Below are positions 16,415-23,806 of a stretch of 64,000 nucleotides of DNA, piece by piece. Origin of the DNA: Ruminococcus bromii (GTDB lineage: Bacteria > Bacillota > Clostridia > Oscillospirales > Acutalibacteraceae). The notes under the pieces were generated by a model. The model was not told where the DNA came from, made no database searches, and worked only from the letters and a program-made list of their open reading frames with translations. Positions within the stretch are counted from its first letter, which is position 1, and each line of letters opens with the position of its first letter. The stretch lies in assembly GCF_002834225.1 (NCBI RefSeq), contig NZ_NNSR01000038.1:37236-101235 (forward strand), read 5' to 3'. The position numbers were made by a program, and so were the translations under genes.

Positions 16415-17572
16415 TTATTCAAAACGAGTTCTGCGTTTTGCAAAAATTACACCGCAGCCTGCAAGCATTGCAGCGGCAAGGAATATTGCAACGCTGTTCT
16501 GTCCTGTCTGAACTGCACCGTTGCCGCCTGTTGCAGATTTTGTTACTGTATCCTTTGTTGCAGTATCTTTTGTTGAAGAATTGCCCTTTGAAGGAACTCC
16601 GTTTGCATAGTAGTTAACCTTGAATGTACCTGTAACCTCTGTTGAATACTCTTCATCTTCGGGAAGATTGAGCCATTCGTTTACATCACCCATAACATAA
16701 ACTTCAAGATTTGTCTTTGTGTCATCAGGGCGAACATAAACAGTACTTATATATACCATATCTTCCTCTGTGCCGTCAAAAGTCTTTGTGTAAGTTTTGC
16801 CTGTAATTTTATCCTTTACAGTAACTTCAAGACCTTTAAATTCGGGATAGAAATATGTTTCATCGTAGTATTCCTTGCTTTCGGGACTTCCGTCATACGG
16901 CATATCAGCCTCATAGAAGAAATCTGTATCAGCCTTTGTGTAGTTCACCTTTTCGGGTGCTTTTACGGAAACTACCTCGTAACGCTCATCAAGCTGAGGC
17001 ACATCGTTAATATTTTTAAATGTAATCTTATAGCTTGTCTGTGCATCCTGATATGATACATTTACAGTATACTCTCTGTAAATCATACCGTAAAGCTTTG
17101 AGTTTAATTCAGTAACAATTTTTTCAAACTCATCCTCGGTCATATCTTCTGTAAAATCAGGCATATTTTTCTCATATTCAAGCAATGCCTTAATTGCTTC
17201 GCCGTAATTAAACGGATCAGCAAGCTCAGCTTTGCAGTCCTTAGCATCAACCTTTTCGGTTGTACCGTCACTGTAAACTGCCTCAACTTCAATACCTGTG
17301 AGGTCAAGCTTGAGTTCAAAATTGAACTGACTAAAATACTTGATTAGGCTTTCTTCTGTTGCATCTTCGTCTGCGATTTTTGATAAATCAATATCAGGAT
17401 CAATCACATCCTCTGCTGTGTATGTAAGCTTGTCGGGGAGCTTTGTAATTTTAAGCTCTGTTACCTTTTTTGCCTCATCGGGTGACGCTGTGTCGTCTGT
17501 CTGTGCAAACGCTGTGAACACGCATGAAAATGCAAGCATCAAAACGATTGCAAAGGACATTACCTTTTTCAT
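16415..17572 (-). CDS. Cell-surface protein with sortase-like C-terminal anchor
   Basis: 385 residues from the ATG at 17572, chosen because AGGAGG lies 9 bases upstream; an upstream ATG at 17602 precedes that site. The signal peptide (MKKVMSFAIVLMLAFS to FAQ) is followed by an acidic ectodomain with repeated KxxYTxAD and TxKVTExxI segments that look like Ig-type beta folds. The tail reads AVQTGQN, a hydrophobic helix (VAIFLAAAMLAGCGVIF) and AKRRTRFE, the layout of an LPxTG anchor with a variant motif. Its own promoter is at 17635-17663. The function is unknown; adhesion or wall structure is an inference. No sortase gene is in the window. Confidence 0.75.
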   Translation of the reverse strand: MKKVMSFAIVLMLAFSCVFTAFAQTDDTASPDEAKKVTELKITKLPDKLTYTAEDVIDPDIDLSKIADEDATEESLIKYFSQFNFELKLDLTGIEVEAVYSDGTTEKVDAKDCKAELADPFNYGEAIKALLEYEKNMPDFTEDMTEDEFEKIVTELNSKLYGMIYREYTVNVSYQDAQTSYKITFKNINDVPQLDERYEVVSVKAPEKVNYTKADTDFFYEADMPYDGSPESKEYYDETYFYPEFKGLEVTVKDKITGKTYTKTFDGTEEDMVYISTVYVRPDDTKTNLEVYVMGDVNEWLNLPEDEEYSTEVTGTFKVNYYANGVPSKGNSSTKDTATKDTVTKSATGGNGAVQTGQNSVAIFLAAAMLAGCGVIFAKRRTRFE

Positions 17573-17634
17573 AGAATTTTCCTCCTGAAAACTAAAAATC
17601 ATTGTATGATAAATGTATATACAATCATAACGCT

Positions 17635-17663
17635 ATTGTAGCACACTTTTTTGCAAAAATCAA
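17635..17663 (-). promoter_or_regulatory. Promoter of the anchored surface-protein gene
   Basis: On the minus strand TTGATT (17663-17658), 17 bases, TACAAT (17640-17635). Confidence 0.6.
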
Positions 17664-17795
17664 CTGTTTCAACAAATAATTGTCGCAAAAATTCTTCACT
17701 TGCTGTTTTTTATGAATTTTTTATATAGTATATTGTTGCATTTGAGATTTAATTATAATTATTCAAATAAATTTGTATTTATTGCAAATTTTCTA

Positions 17796-17824
17796 TTGTA
17801 AAATTCTGTCATTGCTGATATAAT
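17796..17824 (+). promoter_or_regulatory. Promoter of the FTR-like small gene
   Basis: TTGTAA (17796-17801), 17 bases, TATAAT (17819-17824), about 65-75 bases before the coding region. Confidence 0.6.
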
Positions 17825-17898
17825 TGTAGGCGGAATCAAAAGATTACCGAATACCCGAAAATCGGCATAAAACCTACCCAGCAAATATGGTGATTAAA

Positions 17899-18096
17899 TT
17901 GAAAATTCTGCTTAATCCAGACAAAGAAATTGTAAAAGAAGTTCGCAAACAGCTTATACGCACGGGCGGTTATTGTCCGTATATGTTAATCAGAAGCCCT
18001 GCAACACTGTGTATGTGTGAGGATTTCAGGGCAAAAATTGCCGATCCCGAATTTGAGGGATACTGCCATTGCCTGATGTATTATAAACAAAAATAG
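17899..18096 (+). CDS. Small ferredoxin:thioredoxin reductase catalytic-chain-like protein
   Basis: About 65 residues. The start is uncertain: ATG at 17887 lacks a ribosome site, whereas TTG at 17899 has GGTGAT 4 bases upstream and gives the KILLNPDKE start. The cysteine pattern GGYCPY, LCMC and GYCHCLMYYK matches the catalytic beta chain of ferredoxin:thioredoxin reductase (CPC, CPC, CHC), an iron-sulfur disulfide reductase. The four presumed [4Fe-4S] ligands are kept, but the second Cys of the first CPC, one half of the redox disulfide, is Tyr here. The gene stands alone with its own promoter and terminator. Such single-chain forms occur in anaerobes; the partner is unknown. Confidence 0.75.
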   Translation: MKILLNPDKEIVKEVRKQLIRTGGYCPYMLIRSPATLCMCEDFRAKIADPEFEGYCHCLMYYKQK

Positions 18097-18122
18097 AATT
18101 TTATACATAACAAAATAACAAT

Positions 18123-18166
18123 AATCGGAACAGCCGTGATTGGGTTTACGGCTGTTCCGATTTTTT
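18123..18166 (+). terminator. Bidirectional terminator between the FTR-like gene and the histidine kinase
   Basis: Arms AATCGGAACAGCCGT (18123-18137) and its near-complement (18147-18162) followed by TTTT. The convergent kinase gene ends 13 bases away. Confidence 0.85.
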
Positions 18167-18178
18167 AGGCAGAAAAAC

Positions 18179-19897
18179 TCAATCGAGTGAAGTAAATCTG
18201 AACTTAAATGTTATAATCCCGTTTTCAAATTCGGCTTTATATTTGAAGCCATGCATTTCAAGGGCGGATTTTACTATTGAAAGTCCTATTCCGCTGCCAC
18301 TCTTATTATCTCCCTTTGTGGCTCTGAAATAAGGCTGCCACAATTTTGAGAGATTTTCCCTGTCAAATGACGAGCATTGATTGCTGATTGACAATACATC
18401 ATCCGAAACATTAATTGTGATATCCGAACCGTAATCGGAATATTTTTCGGCATTGTCAATAAGATTTTCAAGCACCGTTTTAAGCATGGCAGGATCAGCC
18501 TTAATTTTTGCCTTTGAGTTATAAATGAAAATAATTTCGTGTTCTGTGTGAACATAATAATTTTCAAGAATTTTCTCAATAAACGGTTTAAAGTCAAAAA
18601 CTTCGCAATTCAGCTTTAATGCGGGCGAATCGAATCGTGACAAATCGAGCATTCTGTGAATAAGGCTGTCCATTTCCTCGGTCTGTTGCTGAATGATTTC
18701 TATGTTATGAAGTTTCTTTTCGGTGTCTTCCTCATTTTTAAGATTTTCCGCAAAACCGCCTATGACAAACAATGGAGTTTTGAGATTGTGCGCAATTGCA
18801 TTTGTCATTTCAAGACGAGTTTCTTCCTGTGCGGTTCGCCTTTTAAAATCTTTCCACGAGAAAATTTCAACCGTAATCACCACCGCCATTATCGTAAACG
18901 CAACGGCAAATACCGTTATAAACTTCCATAGGCAATCATTGAGTAAATCTATTTCTTTTAAAGAAACAATCAAATAAGACCCCTGTACAACTTTATATAC
19001 ATAGTCACTATCATCGAGATCACTTATCAAGCGATTTTCTTTGTTGTAATAGTAATCACTGCTCAACAAATAACATTTAAAAATCCCGTCATTTACAACA
19101 GCAGGTGATTCGTAAATATCAATATAAGATAAGGCGTTATCTTTAAGAATTTGTTCTACATTCTTTTGAGAATATTTAGGTTTGTCCTTTCCAAGAAAAA
19201 AATCTTTATCAATTATATTACGGTGCATTTCGTCATTTTCAAACGGAGTAGCCTCTAATTCTTCTATGGTCAAATAATCATATTTGCTAAGGTCAAAGCT
19301 ATATGTTTTAACAACTTCATCCTGAACATACCAATCATTCACTTTGTTGGTCTTTACAACCTCAAGCTGACACGGAACATAGCCGTATTTTTCGCTTTCA
19401 TAAAACTTTTTGCAAATCAAGACATAGTAATTTCCGTCATTATCAGTCGGAGTGTTGAGATATCCGCAAATCTCTTTATACTCATTATCACTGAGCAAAT
19501 TTTTAATCACATCAAAACTTATATAATTTCTGTTACTCGATATATAATACACCGTAAGAACATTATCCGTAGTTATCGTCAAATTTTTCTTATCAGTAAC
19601 CTGATAGTATGTATTGCTTTTATCAACATTTTCGTTCAGCAATCCTACTTTGTCATTGTATGGATAAGCTCCATTCACCTTATCATCTTGAGAATCTGTT
19701 AAATTTATGCCAAGGTTATGCTCTACATCAATCATCTTCATTTTAAGCTCATTTTCGGCATTGGCAACGAGCAAGTCTTTGGAGCTGTTCAGTATTGCAA
19801 GAGAGGTAAAAACCGTTCCCAGCAGACACACAATTATTGTTACGGAAATTATAATGTAATGAAACTTTTTTCGACGTTTGATATATCTTGATTTCAT
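18179..19897 (-). CDS. Two-component sensor histidine kinase
   Basis: 572 residues. A transmembrane helix (about 12-34), an extracellular sensor region of about 280 residues, a second helix (about 315-337), then HisKA with the phospho-acceptor His near 370 in AIAHNLKTPLF, and HATPase with LENLIDNAEKYS and GSGIGLSIVK. The sensor region is rich in Tyr, Asp and Asn and resembles nothing I recognise. Its start overlaps the end of the response regulator, with GGAGGAT upstream. The signal is unknown. Confidence 0.88.
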   Translation of the reverse strand: MKSRYIKRRKKFHYIIISVTIIVCLLGTVFTSLAILNSSKDLLVANAENELKMKMIDVEHNLGINLTDSQDDKVNGAYPYNDKVGLLNENVDKSNTYYQVTDKKNLTITTDNVLTVYYISSNRNYISFDVIKNLLSDNEYKEICGYLNTPTDNDGNYYVLICKKFYESEKYGYVPCQLEVVKTNKVNDWYVQDEVVKTYSFDLSKYDYLTIEELEATPFENDEMHRNIIDKDFFLGKDKPKYSQKNVEQILKDNALSYIDIYESPAVVNDGIFKCYLLSSDYYYNKENRLISDLDDSDYVYKVVQGSYLIVSLKEIDLLNDCLWKFITVFAVAFTIMAVVITVEIFSWKDFKRRTAQEETRLEMTNAIAHNLKTPLFVIGGFAENLKNEEDTEKKLHNIEIIQQQTEEMDSLIHRMLDLSRFDSPALKLNCEVFDFKPFIEKILENYYVHTEHEIIFIYNSKAKIKADPAMLKTVLENLIDNAEKYSDYGSDITINVSDDVLSISNQCSSFDRENLSKLWQPYFRATKGDNKSGSGIGLSIVKSALEMHGFKYKAEFENGIITFKFRFTSLD

Positions 19898-20574
19898 TTT
19901 TTATCCTCCGCCTTATACCCTCGCCGTATTACCGTTTTCAAAACAGACGCATTTTCGCCCAATGCTTTTCGGATATTTTTGATATGCGTGTCAAGCACTC
20001 TTTCATCAATCATCGTGTCATAGTGCCAAACGGCTGTGATGATTTTTTCACGGGACACAACGCTGTTTTTATTCTCTAACAGAATTTTAAGAATAGCATA
20101 TTCCTTTGCGGTAAGGGTTACTTCTTCACCGTCGGACACAACAACACCGTTGTTCGGATTGAGCGAAACATTCCCTACCGTAAGCAAATTGTGCCGCACA
20201 AGTCCTTTTGAACGCTTGATGAGGGCTTTCACCTTTTCATAAAATACGGGCAGAGCAATCGGCTTCACAATGTAATCGTCACAGCCGAGAGCGTAGCCGT
20301 TGAGCATATCAGCCTCGCTTGTTCTTGCCGTGATGAACATAATCGGCACATCGCTGTATCTGCGGATTTCTTTGCAAAGCGTAAAACCGTCCATTTCGGG
20401 GAGCATTACATCAAGGAGCAAAAGGTCATAGCTGTTCTCATATGCCTTATCAAGTCCCTTTAAGCCGTTTTCCGCAAGAGTGATATTAAATTTTTCTTTA
20501 TCTCTTTTTGAAAAATATTCGACAAGCATTTCACGAATATTTTTATCGTCCTCAACCAAAAGAATGTTGTACAT
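19894..20574 (-). CDS. OmpR-family response regulator
   Basis: 226 residues: a receiver domain (acidic pocket EDD, phospho-Asp in LLLLDVMLPEMDG, Thr in FITAR, Lys in YIVKPI) and a winged-helix DNA-binding domain (LTAKEYAILKILLENKNSVVSRE, RVLDTHIKNIRKAL, RRGYKAE). The ATG at 20574 follows GGTGAGG. A GTG at 20583 is possible, but it overlaps that site. It forms a pair with the kinase downstream. Confidence 0.9.
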   Translation of the reverse strand: MYNILLVEDDKNIREMLVEYFSKRDKEKFNITLAENGLKGLDKAYENSYDLLLLDVMLPEMDGFTLCKEIRRYSDVPIMFITARTSEADMLNGYALGCDDYIVKPIALPVFYEKVKALIKRSKGLVRHNLLTVGNVSLNPNNGVVVSDGEEVTLTAKEYAILKILLENKNSVVSREKIITAVWHYDTMIDERVLDTHIKNIRKALGENASVLKTVIRRGYKAEDKK

Positions 20575-20667
20575 TTTCCTCACCGTACTTTGATTGTAAT
20601 ATATTAATCTGAAGTTGATATGTAGATTTCTGTATATTTAAAATTCAGTTTCTGTCATAACTAAAAC

Positions 20668-20693
20668 GGCGGATGCAATTTTCAGCATCCGCC
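20668..20693 (-). terminator. Terminator of the CBS-protein gene
   Basis: Arms GGCGGATGC and GCATCCGCC with an 8-base loop. On the minus strand they are followed by GTTTTAGTT. Confidence 0.7.
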
Positions 20694-20707
20694 TTGTTTT
20701 ATGTATC

Positions 20708-21106
20708 TTATTTATTGACAAAATATCTGATAATATCCTGACGGGTTACGATACCGATAAAAGTACCGAGGTCATCGGTTACGGGGATAAAGTTCTGATT
20801 CATTGCCCGTGCAAGAAGCTCGTCCATACCTACCGAAATTTTAACTGCCGGATTAAAGTCGGGACGGAGTATGTCACGGATACGAAATTCTTCCTGTTCT
20901 TCAATATCGCCCGAAGTCTTTTTGTCAATTATATGCCACAAAAAGTCACCCTCGCTCACCGTGCCGACATATTTTCCGTCACGGGTTATAACAGGGATAG
21001 CGGTGTAGCTGTGAGCACGCATTTTTTCAAGTCCCTGTCTTAGGGTATTGTCCTCATAAATATATTTTAAAGAATCTTTATGCTTTAAAAGCATAATAAC
21101 ATTCAT
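20708..21106 (-). CDS. CBS-domain pair protein
   Basis: 132 residues consisting of two CBS motifs (NTLRQGLEKMRAHSYTAIPVIT with GKYVGTVSEGDFL, and VGMDELLARAMNQNFIPVTD with GTFIGIVTRQDII). Stand-alone CBS pairs bind adenine nucleotides and act as energy or ligand sensors. The ATG at 21106 has GGAGGTG upstream; a longer frame to 21172 ignores this site. It has its own promoter at 21152-21180. The partner is unknown. Confidence 0.85.
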   Translation of the reverse strand: MNVIMLLKHKDSLKYIYEDNTLRQGLEKMRAHSYTAIPVITRDGKYVGTVSEGDFLWHIIDKKTSGDIEEQEEFRIRDILRPDFNPAVKISVGMDELLARAMNQNFIPVTDDLGTFIGIVTRQDIIRYFVNK

Positions 21107-21151
21107 CTTTTCACCTCCAGTCAAAAAACAAATATTTGTCAGCCAAAGGTC

Positions 21152-21180
21152 ATTATAGTACCAAACAAACAATATTGCAA
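21152..21180 (-). promoter_or_regulatory. Promoter of the CBS-protein gene
   Basis: On the minus strand TTGCAA (21180-21175), 17 bases, TATAAT (21157-21152). Confidence 0.65.
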
Positions 21181-21205
21181 TATCTTTTTACAATATTTTA
21201 CACAA

Positions 21206-21664
21206 TTATTGCATTTTTGATTTTACATACTTGTTTGTAACATAAAGCTGTCCGATAAGGTACACCACGCCTGCCGTGAGCAAAAGCGTTTTAACCTGCA
21301 AAAGTCCGCTCATCATAAAAATTACTGCAGTTACGGCTGTAAGAAGATATGCCCATAATTTTGAAAATCTGTTAAAGCATAAAAACCACAAAATAAGTGC
21401 AACGACCGTCAGAGCACAGGTTGAGATTATCCAAAAGGTTTCCATAATCGGCTTTGTAAAACCGCCCTCAAGCACGCCGATGTTAATTCCCATAAGAAAA
21501 ATACTGCAATACTTTCCGATTCTTTCTATGTAAAGCATAGCCCTGTTATCAAAAATTGTTCTGTCTATTCTGTTGCTTTTTATATAGACGATGTCGGGTA
21601 CAAGCAAAGCAATTGCAAAAGCAAGTCCGTACCAGTTAAAAAGATTTGTACTGAAAAAGTCCAT
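21206..21664 (-). CDS. Integral membrane protein of unknown function
   Basis: 152 residues with about four or five hydrophobic helices (YGLAFAIALLVPDIVYI, SIFLMGINIGVL, WIISTCALTVVALILWFLC, LWAYLLTAVTAVIFMMSGLL, LLLTAGVVYLIGQLYV). The loop after helix 1 (KSNRIDRTIFDNRAML) is polar. I recognise no family. It begins 12 bases after the kinase-like gene and is probably transcribed with it. Confidence 0.7.
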   Translation of the reverse strand: MDFFSTNLFNWYGLAFAIALLVPDIVYIKSNRIDRTIFDNRAMLYIERIGKYCSIFLMGINIGVLEGGFTKPIMETFWIISTCALTVVALILWFLCFNRFSKLWAYLLTAVTAVIFMMSGLLQVKTLLLTAGVVYLIGQLYVTNKYVKSKMQ

Positions 21665-21676
21665 AAGTTCACTCCG

Positions 21677-22210
21677 TTATTTATTGTTTTCGTGGTATTC
21701 ACAAAATTCTTTCGTTTTGCTCCAATACTTTATTCCCCAGTTTTCAAAATTCCACTCTTCCATATAATCGTTACATTCGTAGTCGATGTACCACAAAAGT
21801 CCGTTGTTTAAAATGAAATTTGTCGGGAAATAATCTATGTTAATTCCTTTTGGATTCAACAATCTGCACATTTCACGAATCTGCTCAATATATTCGGGTT
21901 TCATCTCATTCTGCAAAACAAGCTCATATGCGGTTTTGCCGTCAACGTAATCTTTAAGAATCCTCTCGTTTTCTACATCGCAGTCAATAAGCTTCGGCAG
22001 TCTGAGCCCGGCATTTTTCAGCCGTTCGTAATCGTTAAGCTCACTTTGAATTTTGTCGTCGAAGGTATAGTATGAACACGGCTCGTGGTGAATCTGCTTT
22101 AAAACATAATTGTGTTCTCCGTCTGACACAAGGTAGGAATAACCGCCCTTGCCTTTTCCGAGAAGCTTAATGACGGCAAAAGCTTTTCCGTTCACACTCA
22201 TAGTATCCAC
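21677..22210 (-). CDS. Small protein-kinase-like protein
   Basis: 177 residues. The N-lobe has a glycine loop (LLGKGKGGYSYLV) and a presumed ATP lysine (YVLKQIH). The short C-lobe has INIDYFPTNFIL, which fits the Asp/Asn catalytic loop, and LWYIDYE, which fits the metal-binding DFG/DxD site. It is much shorter than a full Ser/Thr kinase and resembles minimal Bud32/aminoglycoside-kinase-like folds. The GTG at 22210 is chosen because GGAGGTG lies 5 bases upstream. The substrate is unknown. A promoter is at 22240-22268. Confidence 0.7.
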   Translation of the reverse strand: MDTMSVNGKAFAVIKLLGKGKGGYSYLVSDGEHNYVLKQIHHEPCSYYTFDDKIQSELNDYERLKNAGLRLPKLIDCDVENERILKDYVDGKTAYELVLQNEMKPEYIEQIREMCRLLNPKGINIDYFPTNFILNNGLLWYIDYECNDYMEEWNFENWGIKYWSKTKEFCEYHENNK

Positions 22211-22239
22211 AAGAACACCTCCGCACATATTACCGTATT

Positions 22240-22268
22240 ATTTTATCACAGCTAAAGTTTGGGTGCAA
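22240..22268 (-). promoter_or_regulatory. Promoter of the kinase-like/membrane-protein pair
   Basis: On the minus strand TTGCAC (22268-22263), 17 bases, TAAAAT (22245-22240). The rest of the gap to 22500 shows no further gene. Confidence 0.55.
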
Positions 22269-22506
22269 GTTTTAAATTCTTTATGTGTAATGAACAAATG
22301 CTAAAATAAGTACATTCGATAAAATAAAAAAGCGTGGATTTATAAATTTATTTTCCCATGCGGCAATTTATTACAAATTTGTTGTTGATTTTCTTATTAA
22401 AAAAAAGTATGATTAGGATATATAATTCTGCGCAAATGCCACAGATGTGACATTTGATGCCCGCTACAATTGAATAACAACTTTTAACACACAGGAGAAG
22501 ATTTAT

Positions 22507-23655
22507 TTGGAAAAGAAAAAATTCAGAATCAGCGGAAAGCTGATATTTAATCTCGCTGTTGTGGCAATCTCGATTTATCTGATCATCTACTTCTTTGTTT
22601 CGGAGGACGGTCTGATCGACTTGCTCAAAAAGCCTGACGGCTGCAATATGCTGATTGTCCTTGCGGCTTTGCTGATTTATGATTTGAACATCCTTGTTGA
22701 CGCTGTTGTCACGCTGATATATGTGCGGTCAAAATATAAGGATTTCAGTTTTATTGAGGCTTTGAAGGTCGCATTTGTCGGAGTATTCTTCAGTGCGATT
22801 ACACCGTCAAGTACAGGCGGACAGCCTATGCAGCTTTACCTTATGTCAAAAAAGAACATAAGCGTAGGTTTCGGTTCGGCTTGTATGACGCAAAAGTTCA
22901 TTGTGTATCAGATAGTAATGACCGCTGTCAGCGTTATTGCTGTTATCACAAGGTTCAACTATTTCAGTGATGCTTTTACAAACATCTGGTCAACACTTTT
23001 CATTATTTTCGGATTTACCGTTCAGCTTGCAATGACGGCTTTGTTCCTGCTTGTTTCGTTCAGCCGTAAGGTTACAAACAAGCTCATCAATCTTATTTAT
23101 AAGATTATGAAAAAGTTCAAGTTCATTAAAAATCCAGAAAAGAAGGTTGAAAGACTTCACAAAGAAGTTGATATGTTTCACGACACAAACAAACAGCTTT
23201 TTTCAAGCGTAAAACGGCTTGTTGTGATTTATGTGCTTGTATTTATACAGGTGCTTTTAATTCTTTCAATCCCGTATCTCATCTATATTTCATTTGGAAT
23301 GGCTCCGATTGCAAGAGCGGCAGGTCAGCCGACACTTTCGTTCTATGATTCAATCTGCATTCAGTCATTCGTGCTGTTCACGGCAAACCTTATCCCGCTC
23401 CCCGGTGCATCGGGCGGTGCGGAGCTTGCATTCACAATGTACTTCGGTTCATTCTTCAAAATCGGTGCAATAAGCAAAATCAAGCCGGCAATCCTTATGT
23501 GGAGATTCATTACATACTACGGAGCAATCCTGATTTCTGCCCCGTTCTCCTACTTTACAAAGGGCAAACGGCGTGACGATGAAATAAAACAAATTGAAGA
23601 AGAACTTGAATCGGAAATGGAAAATAAAAAAACGGAAGAAAAAGTAACTCAGTAG
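22507..23655 (+). CDS. LPG-synthase-type transmembrane protein (UPF0104 / flippase-like)
   Basis: 382 residues with about eight hydrophobic helices. The family motifs TPSSTGGQPMQLYLMSK and LIPLPGASGGAELAF are those of the lysylphosphatidylglycerol synthase transmembrane domain (YbhN/AglD group). The cytoplasmic aminoacyl-transferase domain of MprF is missing, so this is the membrane part alone; such proteins are thought to move or bind lipids. The start is TTG at 22507 with GGAGAAG upstream. The tail is highly charged (KQIEEELESEMENKKTEEK). Substrate unknown. Confidence 0.82.
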   Translation: MEKKKFRISGKLIFNLAVVAISIYLIIYFFVSEDGLIDLLKKPDGCNMLIVLAALLIYDLNILVDAVVTLIYVRSKYKDFSFIEALKVAFVGVFFSAITPSSTGGQPMQLYLMSKKNISVGFGSACMTQKFIVYQIVMTAVSVIAVITRFNYFSDAFTNIWSTLFIIFGFTVQLAMTALFLLVSFSRKVTNKLINLIYKIMKKFKFIKNPEKKVERLHKEVDMFHDTNKQLFSSVKRLVVIYVLVFIQVLLILSIPYLIYISFGMAPIARAAGQPTLSFYDSICIQSFVLFTANLIPLPGASGGAELAFTMYFGSFFKIGAISKIKPAILMWRFITYYGAILISAPFSYFTKGKRRDDEIKQIEEELESEMENKKTEEKVTQ

Positions 23656-23679
23656 TATTTTCATAAATATCTCTTTCAA

Positions 23680-23717
23680 AAAACGGAGCAGACTGCATTT
23701 CGTCTGCTCCGTTTTTT
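23680..23717 (+). terminator. Terminator of the LPG-synthase-type gene
   Basis: Arms AACGGAGCAGAC and GTCTGCTCCGTT around an 8-base loop, followed by TTTT. Confidence 0.85.
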
Positions 23718-23770
23718 GCTGTATGACAAACCATTAGCCATTTTTTACGGTCAATTGTTGGGAACAATTT

Positions 23771-23797
23771 GTAGCGGCGAACCGTGTTCGCCGCTAC
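23771..23797. repeat. Perfect 12-bp palindrome between convergent genes
   Basis: GTAGCGGCGAAC, loop CGT, GTTCGCCGCTAC. There is no T run on either side, so it is not a classic terminator. GC-rich palindromes of this sort are often scattered as small repeats; no second copy is visible here. Confidence 0.5.
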
Positions 23798-23806
23798 AGT
23801 ATATCA

